Of a stretch of DNA of 64,000 nucleotides, positions 9,387-19,789 are shown piece by piece. The translations under genes were made by a program, and so were the position numbers. The number at the start of each line of letters is the position of its first letter. Positions within the stretch are counted from its first letter, which is position 1. Below the pieces are notes generated by a model. The model ran no database searches and was not told the origin of the DNA. It saw only the letters and a list, made by a program, of their open reading frames with translations. The stretch comes from Topomyia yanbarensis (lineage: Eukaryota > Arthropoda > Insecta > Diptera > Culicidae), in NCBI RefSeq assembly GCF_030247195.1, contig NC_080671.1, positions 215,640,942 to 215,704,941 on the forward strand, read 5' to 3'.

Positions 9387-10809
9387 GTCCACAGTGGACG
9401 CTCTCAACTCAGTGATAAATACTGCCGAGATAGCGATCCAACGAAAAAGGCGAGGTATTCGATACTGTGCGTTAGTGACACTTGACGTGAAGAACGCATT
9501 CAACAGCGCAAGCTGGGATGCCATCGCGCTCTCGTTACACCGGCTTAGCCTACCGGTGGGTCTGTACCGGATCCTGGAAAGTTACTTCCAAAACCGCGTA
9601 CTGCTATACGAGACCGATGCCGGTCAGAAAAGGGTTCCGATTACCGCCGGAGTCCCGCAGGGCTCGATCCTAGGCCCGGTGCTATGGAACCTCATGTATG
9701 ACGGGGTTCTGAGACTGAAGTTCCCTCCTGGGGTCAAGATCGTCGGCTTTGCCGACGACGTAACCTTGGAGGTCTACGGGGAGTCAATTCCTGAGGTAGA
9801 ACTAACCGCAGAACACGCGATTAGCACGGTGGAGGAATGGATGAGCGCGAGAGGCCTGGAGCTCGCTCATCATAAGACGGAGGTAGTTATCGTCAACAAC
9901 CGCAAGTCGGCACAACATGGAGTTATCCATGTGGGAGAAGTCGCGATCACTTCACAGCGAAGTCTGAAATCTCTCGGAGTCATTATAAACGACAAGCTGA
10001 CCTTCGGCAGCCATGTCGACTATACGTGCAAGAGAGCGTCGACTGCTGTTGCGGCACTATCGAGAATGATGTCCAACAGCTCAAAGGTGTGCGCCAGTAG
10101 ACGTAGGTTACTGGCAGGCGTTGCCGTATCTATCCTCAGGTACGGCGGCCCGTCATGGTCAAGAGCACTGAGGGTAACCAGTTACCTACAGAAACTGGAG
10201 AGCACCTACCGCGTGATGTGCCTCAGAGTGATATCTGCCTACCGCACGGTATCACACGATGCATCCTGCGTGATAGCGAGCATGATGCCAGTCGGGCTGG
10301 TCATTCGGGAAGATGAGGAGTGCTTTGAGCTACGTGGAAATAGGGGAGCCCACGAGCGCACCAGGGTGACCTCGGTCGCCAGATGGCAGCGTGAGTGGGA
10401 CAACTCCTCGAAAGGTAGGTGGACCCACCGGCTGATACCTAGCATATCGAGCTGGGTGGGAAGACCCCATGGGGAAGTTCACTTCCACCTGACACAATTC
10501 CTGTCAGGCCATGGCTGTTTCCGTCAGTACCTCCACAGGTTCGGGCATGCGGAGGTCCCAGTCTGCCCGGACTGCCCAGGTGTAGATGAAACTGCCGAAC
10601 ACATACTGTTCGTATGTCATCGGTTCGACGTTGAAAGAAGAGCAATGCTTGACGTCTGTGGCTGGGACACAACCCCGGATACCCTTATTCAGCGGATGTG
10701 TCAAACGGTGGAGAAATGGAACGCAGTCTCGGCTGCTACCATCCAGATTGCCAGTAGGCTACAGGTAATCTGGCGAACCGAGCAACAGACGACGGGCACG
10801 GCTAACTAG
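9304..10809 (+). CDS. R1-clade ORF2, part 2: RT palm, thumb and C-terminal zinc knuckle
   Basis: It is open for 501 codons in the +1 frame relative to part 1. The useful coding starts at DGLSSNQFGFRKGKSTVDAL. RT motifs follow in order: TLDVKNAFNSASW, the GVPQGSILGPVLWN block and the catalytic GFADDVTLE. The C-terminal region ends with a CPDC...H...C knuckle (CPDCPGVDETAEHILFVC, about residues 420-440 of this frame), typical of R1 elements. It stops at TAG 10807-10809. The 82-nt overlap with part 1 and the absence of other lesions make this look like a single ORF2 split by one frameshift. Confidence 0.9.
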   Translation: MRGSSSTGSPRTRKDGLSSNQFGFRKGKSTVDALNSVINTAEIAIQRKRRGIRYCALVTLDVKNAFNSASWDAIALSLHRLSLPVGLYRILESYFQNRVLLYETDAGQKRVPITAGVPQGSILGPVLWNLMYDGVLRLKFPPGVKIVGFADDVTLEVYGESIPEVELTAEHAISTVEEWMSARGLELAHHKTEVVIVNNRKSAQHGVIHVGEVAITSQRSLKSLGVIINDKLTFGSHVDYTCKRASTAVAALSRMMSNSSKVCASRRRLLAGVAVSILRYGGPSWSRALRVTSYLQKLESTYRVMCLRVISAYRTVSHDASCVIASMMPVGLVIREDEECFELRGNRGAHERTRVTSVARWQREWDNSSKGRWTHRLIPSISSWVGRPHGEVHFHLTQFLSGHGCFRQYLHRFGHAEVPVCPDCPGVDETAEHILFVCHRFDVERRAMLDVCGWDTTPDTLIQRMCQTVEKWNAVSAATIQIASRLQVIWRTEQQTTGTAN

Positions 10810-11039
10810 TGATTGGTTAGTTGGAGCGAAAAAGGCCAAGCGCAAAATAAGAGAGTGAATGGTCTGTTCATGCCGAGGTAGGTTGGCGCAGCGAATGGCA
10901 ACCGCGTAAGGGGTAAACCCAGCCACCCCGAAGCAAGACAGAAGAGTGAGTGTATAGGCGTATAAGTGGACTGCCTCATGCCAAGACGGGAGGGTCGTAG
11001 CGTAGTATGTTGGAACTAAGCTATCGATGCCTCATGGCG

Positions 11040-11480
11040 TGGCAGAGGAGTGAAAGGGTGAGCATCCAAGTCAGTCTCACACTGCATGTTAAGGGTGAGC
11101 ATAAAAGTCAGCCTCACAGGTTGGTAGAGGCTAGCACAAAAGTCAGCCTAGCAAGGAATGAAAAAGGTGAGCACAAAAGTCAGCCTCGCATGGTATGTCA
11201 GAAGTGGGGCCTAAGAAAAATGTCCCACATGGGATGCCAGAGGGAGTGACAAAGGTACAATAGAGTGGCACGATTGAGAGTGAATCAGGTGATAGGGTGA
11301 GCACCCAAGTCAGCCTCACATGGATGGGTAGGGCGAGCACAAAAGTAAGCCTAGCAAGGAATGAGTAAGGTGAGCACACAAGTCAGCCTCGCATGGAACG
11401 TAAAAGGTGAGCACAAAAGTCAGCCTCATGTGGGAGTGTTTGAGAGTGAATCAAAGTGTGATTGAGAGAGCACCCAAGTA
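11040..11480 (+). repeat. Minisatellite-like array in the LINE 3' UTR
   Basis: About nine to ten imperfect units of 35-50 bp are built on GGTGAGCACAAAAGTCAGCC followed by TCRCATGG or TAGCAAGGAATG. The same array in the inverted copy (about 22560-22800) is shorter by roughly 200 bp, lacking the block around 11190-11310. Similar repeated 3' UTRs occur in other non-LTR elements, where they may bind the element's own protein; that role is inference. Confidence 0.8.
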
Positions 11481-11737
11481 AGCCTCATACAGGATGTATG
11501 ATCGCGTGAGTGAGAGTGAATGAGTACATTTAGTACAGCCATCCCCCCAGAAGTAATACCGAGAGGTAGTTCCTGGGAGGAATGATGGCGGAGCCCAATG
11601 GAGTTTAGTCGGTATTAATGGCTGGTCACCATTCGAGTCCGACACGCCCCCAGTGCACCCCGTGTGGTAGATTGGACCCTACCGTTAGCACGTGTACTGG
11701 GCTAGGACATAAAGGTCTTCTCCATTGTAAAAAAAAA

Positions 11738-12409
11738 CACATACATACACACGGGGGCAGCAGAGACAGGAGGACAGAAGTTCAGGGGCTTAACTAACCC
11801 CAACCCCCCCCCCCCCCGGAGCTACTGCGAGTTGGGGAATCTTGCTAGGATATGGTGGGGCAAGGCAATGTTGGGCTCTGCCAAACCTCTAGAAAAAGCC
11901 ATACAAATCCGAATGCAGCTCCGACGAAGCGAGTCGGTGCCGCTTCCACTAAGGTTTTACCCAAGACTTTAGCATAAAGCACCCTTACCCAACGGGACAG
12001 GATCGACATCAGTAAGATCCTAATTACGGCATACTGGCGGCAGAACACGAATGTGAATAAGGATTTCATCGAAATTATCTATGGACCGACAGCCATTCCA
12101 CTACCCTAGTAAGGATGGGTGACACTTCCCCGGAACGGCAAGTGGGATATTGGTGCTGGCTGCCCCCCGTCCCAGTAAAACTTTGGTAGGTCTCCAAGTA
12201 CGTTCGAAACCCGCCACCTTAGCTGGTGCAAGTAGGCTCAGTTGAAGGCTCCTGACTAGCGCCGATCCGGCTCTGAACGCGGTACCCCATGAAGGACCGC
12301 GTCAACCCTTGAATGCGACCTCACTGCTCGCAAAGGTAACCATGGGATCTTGTGAGGCGACTACTTACTACGGGCGTAGATAGCGGCTTGGAGTTGGGAC
12401 TCAAAAAGC
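11738..12409 (+). other. GC-richer sequence, probably 5' UTR of the following LINE
   Basis: After a 14-bp ACAY remnant, the sequence turns GC-rich, with a poly-C tract at about 11805-11818. It has no usable reading frame. It matches nothing else in the window. Its position directly before the I-like LINE, and base composition like that element, suggest a long 5' UTR, but another fragment of unknown origin is possible. The rest of the (ACAY)n repeat expected after the LINE is missing. Confidence 0.4.
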
Positions 12410-12986
12410 ATGCAAGAAGACAAAATCAACAAAAACAAGAAAAATTCTCAGTTCGTATCAATCACTCGGATTGATTGGTTGAGTGTTTATCGCTGTAGCT
12501 CTGTGATTCCCCGAAAAAGTAAGCACTCGGTTACGCTACCGGGACCTTTTTTCGCTCGAGCTCAGCCTCCTAGACCTTATCGGCTCGACCTCCGCCATCC
12601 GATGCTTTCGTCGTGCTACCGTGGTTATACCTTTACGTGAGTGCAGTGTCCCGTAACCCGGTCAGTAGTGTGAAACGCAAGTGATACGGGTCCCACTTCT
12701 CGGCGGGCTTCCGCCAGCCGGAGGGACGGCTACGCCGCCAAAGGCCTCCCCCACCGACACCGATAAAAACCCAAGCCCACTAGGGCCTTTTTTGTGAAAA
12801 AAATTGTGCAGTGATAAAACTGGCAAGTACCAGGAGCTCAGACTCTGAAGTAGGTGAACAACTCGCGCCTCCATTGAGTTTGAAAAGTTGAATCGGTGAA
12901 CGGATTGCACCTCCATTGCGCGAAAATTCAAACCCGGTAAAAAACCTTGCGTCCCCATCAGTGCGAACCGTGAGTGACTTATATGC
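12410..12986 (+). other. Leader region of the I-like LINE
   Basis: Between 12410 and 12986 only short open frames exist. A TRSSDSEVGEQLAPPL-like stretch near 12830-12880 may be the broken N-terminus of ORF1. Strings GCGCCTCCATTG (12868) and GCACCTCCATTG (12907) form a short internal repeat. Confidence 0.35.
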
Positions 12987-14209
12987 GTGAGTGTCGAACC
13001 CCAAACGTGGAAGATCCAAATCGGACAACAGTGTCGGGCACCAGTTATCGGTGCAATCCCGTCCTACCTGAACTCTGGCGATGACATCGACCAACAAACA
13101 CTACTACTGCGCGCGGCTAGATATGAAAATAGGGTATGCGGGAAACTCCCTACTAACCCATTTCTGATTCATTTAACCCTGAAAAACGCCTTGGGAACGG
13201 AACCAACAAAATGGGTCTCGGTGGTTAAAGAGGCAAGAGGGACCCAGTACGCTCTTCGAACTTCTTCACAGAGAACCCATAACCGACTGTTAAAAATCGA
13301 TCAGCTAGCCGATGGACAAAAGATCGAAATAATCCCGCACCCATTCCTGAACAAAGTCCAAGTCCTACTTTACGATTTGGACACCATCAACATGGAAACA
13401 TCGACCATCCTGGAACAGCTAAAGGGGCAAAGGGCCATGGATCGAGGGTATGCAGTCAGAAAGAGGTGTGTCTCAACTGTAGCGGAGAACACGAAGTCAA
13501 CAAAGAAACTCCTTGCAATGCGGAGAGCAAATGTGTTAATTGAGGTGACAAGCATTCAGCCAGGGACCGACAGTGCCCATTTCGGATGAAGGAAGCGCAA
13601 ATCATCAAACTGAAAATCGATGGAAATTTAACGTTCCCCGAGGCCAGAGCACTGGCCAATCAAAACAATATCCATAACTCCTTTGCAGACACTCTTAAAA
13701 GAAATCTCAGGCCCACAGTTGACGAAAGAGACCGAACCATAAACGCTCTGTTGGGGGGAATCGCCAAGCTCAAGGAGCTTGTAGCAAACCGACCGACGAC
13801 GCAAACCAAGGACACTGAGACCGAACGGCTGAAAGAAGAATTAATTTCCACAAAAAAAGAGAACAAAGAGCTACGAAACGAACTAGCGGCGCTAAGAAAA
13901 ACCGTTGAGGAGTTGAAAAAGCACTTTATGGCCAAAAAGGCAGGCGAGCCCATCAAATCGATGGGGCCCCCAGTCATCAACCGTGACCCGAGAGCAATGT
14001 CGATCGACAGAATGCAAAATATCCAGGCAACCCTAGTAACCTCAAGCACCGGTGAAAGAAGATCCAGCCGAAACAGATACAAGCAAGAACATCGTCCGGA
14101 AGACACAGACAAATCACGCAGCCCGATCAACAAAGATCCCCAAAGGAATCGGAATCGCACAGGAAGGAACCGTACCAAAAAAATCAAAACCCAACCAACC
14201 ACAAAATAA
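12987..14209 (+). pseudogene. I-like LINE ORF1 (Gag-like), frameshifted
   Basis: The first part (12987-13430) includes TNPFLIHLTLKNALG and VQVLLYDLDTI, resembling the region before the knuckles of I/Jockey-type ORF1 proteins. The knuckles themselves are split: in the frame of the second part the window reads CLNCSGEHEVNKETPC, ESKCVN (stop) GDKHSARDRQCP, so one frameshift and one stop interrupt them. From 13586 a clean 207-codon frame begins MKEAQIIKLKIDGNLTFPEA and carries a strong coiled coil (ERLKEELISTKKENKELRNE), then a basic R/K/N-rich tail. It would be an RNA-binding protein of the retrotransposon particle. Confidence 0.8.
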
Positions 14210-14294
14210 AAATCGTGAAATACCTACCGATAGCAGCGAGCTCATCTAGGATTGAAAAATCTGAAAATATCAACAGCAGCTAAACCTCAAACAA

Positions 14295-16107
14295 TTGAAA
14301 CAATTTATAAACGAAACGAGGCAACAAACACAACAAATAGCACCAACGATTAAACAAATACAAACAAAGGAAACAGCTACAGCTGCACCAAACACTACAC
14401 ACTCGAACAACCACCTCAACACCAACAAGCTCATCTCACACCGTAGTCTACCCGGGGAAATAGTCCCCTACATACTATCCGAAACAGCCAGCTGCTCTGT
14501 CAGGGAGAAAGCCTTCACCCCTGCACCGGCCCCGACCGGGGTAGTACCGACTCCAGTCGACGAGCCTCCGGCGGCTGCTGGTGTAGGGGACCCGGCTTTA
14601 CCCCGGGTAAGTCGCAATACACTTCCTCCCACCAACGAACAGCCGTACCTCTCGGAACTACTTGCAGACAACTCACCCCTCAGCTCTAACACCGAGAAGA
14701 CAAAGAAAGGAATCCGACCCTTACCGACCAACTACTAGTACTAAGCAACCAACGAATGACAGGCTTCGCATCGTGCAATCAACTGAAGACATAGTCAACC
14801 CAATCCGTGCGGACCCCTTGCCATACCCACTGTGGTCACTGGAAGGGCAGCCCGCTAGTCCACCCAAACACGACTGCCAACTGAGCTACTCCTCCACTAA
14901 TCTCAGCAGCACAAAACACGACTACAAGTCAACCGAAAATTTAAACCACAACATAACATCCGAAACTGTCAGTCGCACGTTCAGGGAGAAAGCCTTCTCC
15001 CCTGCGCCGGCCCTGACCGGGGTAGTACCGACCATAGTCGACGAACCTCCGGCGGCTGCCGGCGCAGGGGACCCGGCTTGCCTCCGGGTAAGTCGCAATA
15101 CACCCCCTGCCATCAAGGAACCGTACTCCTCTGAATCTCTTCCAGACAAACAAACATCGAAGGGAAACCGACATCTACTGACGAACCCTAGCACAAAGCA
15201 ACCAACGAATGATCACACTAAAAGCTCATCCCACCGAGAACCAAGCCCCGTTGCCGGATGCTCTTGGCACCCAATTAGGTTCCACACCTGGCAATCGACT
15301 GAATTCGCTTCAGTCAGCCTAACCCGCGTTGACCTCCCGAACCACCACCAACAACCGCATTCCCCAACCGGTGAACCGGACTCTCCCAGCCGGAATCCAC
15401 CCGGAAGCCTCAGCGCACGACAGCCGAGACACAAAGTTAATAGGGACATACAACGCCAAACAGCACATCAGAACAAACCAAAACAAGTAAAACCGCATCC
15501 AAAGGACTCAACACAACGATCACCCAGTCCAATCGCCGGATGCTCCCGGCACCCGGTAACCTTCCTAACAAGACGCACAACAAACGATACTCCAGTATTA
15601 AGCCACCGAGATATAACCAACGAATCACACCCCGTAACCGAGAATATCAAGCGTAAGAGCAATAAGGAAAATGCCTTCTCCCCTGCACCGGCCCTGCTCG
15701 CGGATGTACCGGATCCCACCGATGAACCTTCGACGGCTGCCGGTGCAGAGGGCCCGGCTACCCCCCGGGTAAGTTCAGCTCTCCAATCCACACCCCGAGA
15801 ACAGCTAAGCGCCCCGAACCCTCTTTCAGAAAATCTTTGCCCAGCAGACGTTTTGGATATCACACGTCCAGGAAGACGATTGACCGGCCAAACTCACGCG
15901 GACCCTTTGCCACACCCCCGACGGTCGCCGAAAGGGCAGTCCGTCTGTCAAACCGAACATCCAACTGAAAAACAAACCGCCATATCCGAAATAGATAGCT
16001 GTACGGTCAGGGAAAAAGCCTCCTCCCCTGCACCGGCCCTGACCGTGGACGTCCCGGTTCCGACCGAAGAACCTCCGGCGGCTGCCAATGCAGCCCCCCC
16101 CGGGTAA
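14295..16107 (+). repeat. Pro/Ala-rich modular repeats between ORF1 and endonuclease
   Basis: Four related modules encode REKAFSPAPALTGVVP, then DEPPAAAGAGDPA and RVS (about 14500-14615, 14985-15100, 15657-15780 and 16005-16107). Between them ADPLP...GQ strings (about 14809 and 15897) and SPVAGCSWHP/SPIAGCSRHP strings (about 15247 and 15529) also repeat, so part of the block is a higher-order repeat of roughly 1.05 kb. The first module lies in another frame (14295-14738); the others share one 481-codon frame (14662-16107). Every module ends in the DNA heptamer GGTAAGT (14606, 15087, 15768 and 16103). The segment could be an ORF2 N-terminal extension or a third ORF. Confidence 0.75.
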
Positions 16108-16143
16108 GTTACCACACTCCAAAATCTCGCCAAGACCAGAATA

Positions 16144-16938
16144 GTGCCGCATCCATTTCAGACAGCACGCCCAGCCTACACCGACGACGGATATACCTAC
16201 TCCATCAGCCAGCCTACCAGCCGACCCAAATCCTACGGAGCTCGCGGTCTGTCTACCCTCGCCGTTCAGTGGAACATCAACGGACTGAGACACAACCTCG
16301 GGGACCTGCAAAGTATTATCTCTCGCCTGGAACCACTCTGCCTTGTCATCCAGGAGACCCACCTTCACGCCGGCGTCGACAAGTCCCCCTGGTTCGGGTA
16401 TCGGTACGAATGGGAGACGGCCAAAGGAATCAACAATTATTAAACCATCGGTCTGGGCATCAAAGCAGAACTCCTGTCGGAGCACATCCCCCTCAATACC
16501 AAATTGATTGCTGTAGCCAGGAGATTGTCAACCCCCATTCGGTGCTCCATCGTATCCATATACATACCACAAGGAGTCAATGACATCCGAGACCAACTGA
16601 TCGACCTCATTCAACAGATTCCTGCGCCGTTCATCGTAATGGGGGATTTAAACGCCCACCACACCGCTTGGGGGTCGGATAAGTGCTGCCACCGCGGTAA
16701 TGAGATACTTAGAGCCATCCAAGAAAGCAACGCCGTGGTCCTCAACGACGGCAGTACAACCTTCATCCGCGGAAACTCCACATCGGCCTTAGACGTAACT
16801 TTCTGCTCCAACACTATTGCTAGGACCTGCGGCAGGGCTAGATCCGACGACACAGCAGGGAGTGACCACTTTCCCATCGAAATCTATCTAAATCGACCTC
16901 CACCCAAAACTACCCGCAGACCTCCAGTCCAACCTTGA
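16144..16938 (+). pseudogene. I-like LINE ORF2: APE-type endonuclease
   Basis: The domain starts near LAVQWNINGLRHN, followed by LVIQETHLH (the QE metal-binding motif), then a TAA at 16441-16443. The same frame resumes and continues through SIYIPQGV, VMGDLNAHHTAWGS, ALDVTFCSNTI and the catalytic GSDHFPI. So the active-site residues N, E, D, N, D and H are all visible, but one stop splits the domain. It would nick target DNA for priming. The frame ends at 16938 and coding resumes in another frame at 17024. Confidence 0.85.
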
Positions 16939-17023
16939 CCGGGACCGCACCTACACCCCGGAAGAGCTCTCCGAACTGATTATCCAAGCTACAGAATTAA
17001 GCATCCCCCAAACTAGTGGGGTC

Positions 17024-18207
17024 GTGCCCCGCCGCGCCATCTACTGGTGGAATCCAGCCGTCGCCTCCGCCATCAAGACACGTAGGAAAGCACTACGTCT
17101 TCTACAAAAAACTCCCCTTGACCACCCCCTACGTGATGAAAGAGCAGCCGAGTTCAGGAGACTCCGGAATCTAGCTAGGAAAACCATCCAAGAAGCCAAA
17201 GAAATCAGCTGGTCCAACTTCTTGGACGGCATAACCCCAGATTCCCCTGAGTTATGGAGACGGGTCAATTCTCTCAGCGGTAAACGGCGACAAAACGGTT
17301 TCTCACTGGCAATCAACGATGCCAAGGGAAATAGCAAACAGAATCGGCAGCCATTTCCAATCGCTATCCGCAAACGACGCCCTCCCCGTCGCCTTCGTCC
17401 GATACAAGACACGTCTCGAAGCAACCCCCATCACTTTTTCACCAAACTCTACAGCGGAATATAACAAACCCTTCTCCGGGACGGCACTCACTGCCGCCCT
17501 TAGGACAGCCCACGGAAAATTGGTTGGCCCCGACAGATAAGGGTACCCAATGTTAAGACATCTTCCCCCAGGCCGGAAAAGGGCACTCCTGGATACCTTC
17601 AATGGAATCTGGGAAGGTGGAGACTTCCCAGACGACTGGAAACTTGCCTACATAGTGCCAATCCCCAAAAAGAGTAAAGGCACACGATCCCCGAGCGACT
17701 TCCGTCCCATAAGCCTTCTTTCATGTACCGCGAAGATTCTAGAAAGAATGGTCAACCGACGGCTGATTACATGGCTGGAAGAAGGCAAATTTCTTGACAA
17801 CCGCCAATTTGCCTTCCGAAAAGGACTCGGGACAGGAATCCATTCTGGGATCCTTCGGGGAACTGATCGAAGAAGCGAGAGCGAAAAACTTACATGCCGA
17901 CATCACCATCTTAGACGTGGCGAAAGCCTACAATACAGTGTGGCGTGAAGGAGTACTGCGAGAGCTGCACCGATGGGGCATCCAGGGCAATCTCGGAGCC
18001 TTCATTCAGAATTACCTAAAAGACCGACGATTCCAGGTATACCTCGGCGGGGAACTCTCCGACGAATTCTGGGAGACCAACGGAGTCCCACAAGGATCAG
18101 TGCTTGCAGTAACGCTATTCCTAGTTAGGATGAACTCAATTTTCGATTCACTTCCCAAAGGAGTCTACGTGTTCGTCTATGCGGACGACATCATCCTAGT
18201 CACCTAG
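17024..18207 (+). pseudogene. I-like LINE ORF2: reverse transcriptase, frameshifted
   Basis: The linker PRRAIYWWNPAV (17024 onward) is followed by a frameshift near 17310. RT fingers appear from 17550 (IVPIPKKSKGTRSPSDFRPI, then SLLSCTAKILERMVNRRL) and, after another frame change near 17810, the palm: ILDVAKAYNTVWREG, GVPQGSVLAVTLF and the catalytic VYADDIILVT (18172-18201). The TAG directly after that (18206) ends the frame. The 'GPDG' region is interrupted by a TAA (17538-17540). At least three frame changes make it non-functional. Confidence 0.85.
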
Positions 18208-18984
18208 GGAAAAACGATCCCCCGCACCCGGATCTCTCTTCAAGCCGCCGTCAACGCGATCGGACGATGGGCTCTAGCTACCGGCTTCAACATCGCTGCT
18301 TCTAAGTGTGCGATTACTCACTGCTGCGGATCCTTTCACCCCGCCAACGCCAGACCGGTCTCGCTCAACGGGGTCCAGATATCTTTCCGAAAAGAGCTGA
18401 AAGTGCTTGACATCACACTGGACAGAAAAGTGACCTTTGTTCCACACTTCCGTCAAGTAAAGAGGGATTGCGAGAGCCGAAAGCGGCTGGTCCGAACGAT
18501 CTGCTCTCGCCACTCCAAAAACAACAGAAAAACCGCAATCAACGTGAGCCGCGCCTTAATCCACAGCAGGATATACTACGGGATCGAATTGACTTGTCGC
18601 AACCTAGACGGACTGGTTGAGGTCCTCGGCTCGCTGTTTCATGGAGCCGTCCGACTAGCCTCCAACTTTCTGCCAAGTACACCTGCCGAATCCGCCTGCG
18701 TTGAGGCGGGAGTTCTTCCCTACCGCTGGGCAGTTGCAGAAACAGCATTGAGGAGAAGTCTCGGATTCTTGGAAAAAACCTCGGGAGGTGAATGCTTCGC
18801 TCTTTCCATAGCCAAGGACATCCACAACAAGTACGCAAACAGCCCCTTACCGCCAATCGCCCGCCTACATCGGGTGAGACATCGTGCGTGGAACGACCCG
18901 AGTCACAACATCGACTACAGCCTATCTTTGGTCGTCAAAGCAGGCGACCCTCCTAACCGCGTCGGAGCCCACTATCAAAACTAG
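18208..18984 (+). pseudogene. I-like LINE ORF2: RT thumb/connection
   Basis: The frame of the RT palm resumes after the stop at 18206. The open stretch 18403-18984 begins LDITLDRKVTFVPHF, the usual 'LGV.LD..L.F..H' thumb motif, and continues with KTAINVSRALIHSRIYYG. It ends at TAG 18982-18984, just before RNase H begins in another frame. Confidence 0.75.
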
Positions 18985-19784
18985 TCAACCGGAAATATTC
19001 AGGCCACCTTCAAATATTCACCGACGGATCCAAGGCCGACGATGGAGTGGGAGCGGGGATCAGTGGCCTGGAGAGCGGGCTCTTCTTCCGCTTGCCCTCC
19101 TCGTGGTCAATCTTCTCAGCAGAGGCTGCCGCCTTGGCAGTAGCAATGGAAAAAAGGCCCGCCGACTCCCCGACGGTTATTTTCACCGACTCGCTCTCCA
19201 TGTTAAAGGACATCGAAAGCGGAACATCGAAGCACCCTTTCGTACAGGCAATTGAAGCCTACCGCGACCCACTCTTGTCCATCTGTTGGGTTCCAGGCCA
19301 CAGCGGAATAAAAGAGAATGTTGACGCAGATCGATTGGCCTCCCTCGGTAGGCGGACATGCGCCCAACTCTCGGCTGAAACACCAACAACCGATATCATT
19401 CGAGAATTCAACGCTAGCATCCAAACCAATTTCATCAACCACTGGCGAAACTCCCGCGGCCACACGCAAAAAATCAAAGGTTCCCCCGACGTATGGATCG
19501 ACCGCAACAACCAAACAGAGCAGAAAATCCTCTCCCGGCTTCGAGTCGGCCACACCAGATTGACCCACGCACATATGATAGCCAACAAACCCATTCCTAA
19601 ATGCACCCCATGCAACACGCGCCTGACCGTCGAGCACATTCTGTGCAACTGTGAGGAACTCGAAAATCTACGACAACAATACAACATGCCGCGATCGATC
19701 AGAGACATCCTCTCGAACGACCCTGCCCAGGAGCAAGCATTGCTATCCTTCATCAAGGATGCCGGACTATACGACGGCATCTAA
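18985..19784 (+). pseudogene. I-like LINE ORF2: RNase H and C-terminus
   Basis: RNase H removes the RNA strand during element replication. Visible catalytic blocks are FTDGSKADDG (19017 onward), SAEAAALAVAM, FTDSLSML and WVPGHSGIKENVDADRLAS, giving the D-E-D-D set. The domain is followed by a C-terminal CTPCNTRLTVEHILCNC knuckle (about 19605-19653), ending at TAA 19782-19784. From 19017 to the end the frame is open, making this the best preserved part of the element. RNase H supports I-superfamily placement. Confidence 0.85.
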
Positions 19785-19789
19785 CGAGG

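Larger units (their letters stand above)
7710..11737 (+). mobile_element. Waldo-like R1-clade LINE, copy 1 (5'-truncated)
   Basis: The element runs from the last zinc knuckle of ORF1 through a nearly complete ORF2 to a long 3' UTR and a short poly(A) at 11729-11737. On the left it abuts (ACAY)n (up to 7709) and on the right it continues as CACATACATACACAC. This is what is expected of R1-clade elements with Waldo-type specificity for ACAY repeats. The 5' truncation inside ORF1 is typical of target-primed reverse transcription. A closely similar inverted copy is at 22304-26868. The 3' UTR holds a minisatellite-like array. Confidence 0.9.
12410..19784 (+). mobile_element. I-superfamily LINE with RNase H, decayed
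   Basis: In order it carries an ORF1 with cysteine knuckles and a coiled coil, a Pro/Ala-rich repetitive segment, an APE-type endonuclease, reverse transcriptase and RNase H. That domain order, with RNase H at the end, places it in the I superfamily; the exact clade is not resolved. At least six frame changes and two or more stops are present. The coding strand is markedly C-rich and GC-richer than its surroundings. Its 3' UTR and tail are missing: another LINE starts within about 20 bp of its ORF2 stop. Confidence 0.85.

Noticed and set aside
11742..12409. Possible rRNA-derived sequence
   Set aside because: GC-rich and structured-looking, but I recognise no conserved 18S, 28S or 5S segment.
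13660..14202. 180-codon minus-strand frame
   Set aside because: Opposite strand of the ORF1 coiled-coil region; hydrophobic composition follows from complementing Lys/Glu codons.
15826..16485. 219-codon minus-strand frame
   Set aside because: Antisense of the Pro/Ala-rich repeats, which are GC-rich and poor in stops on both strands.
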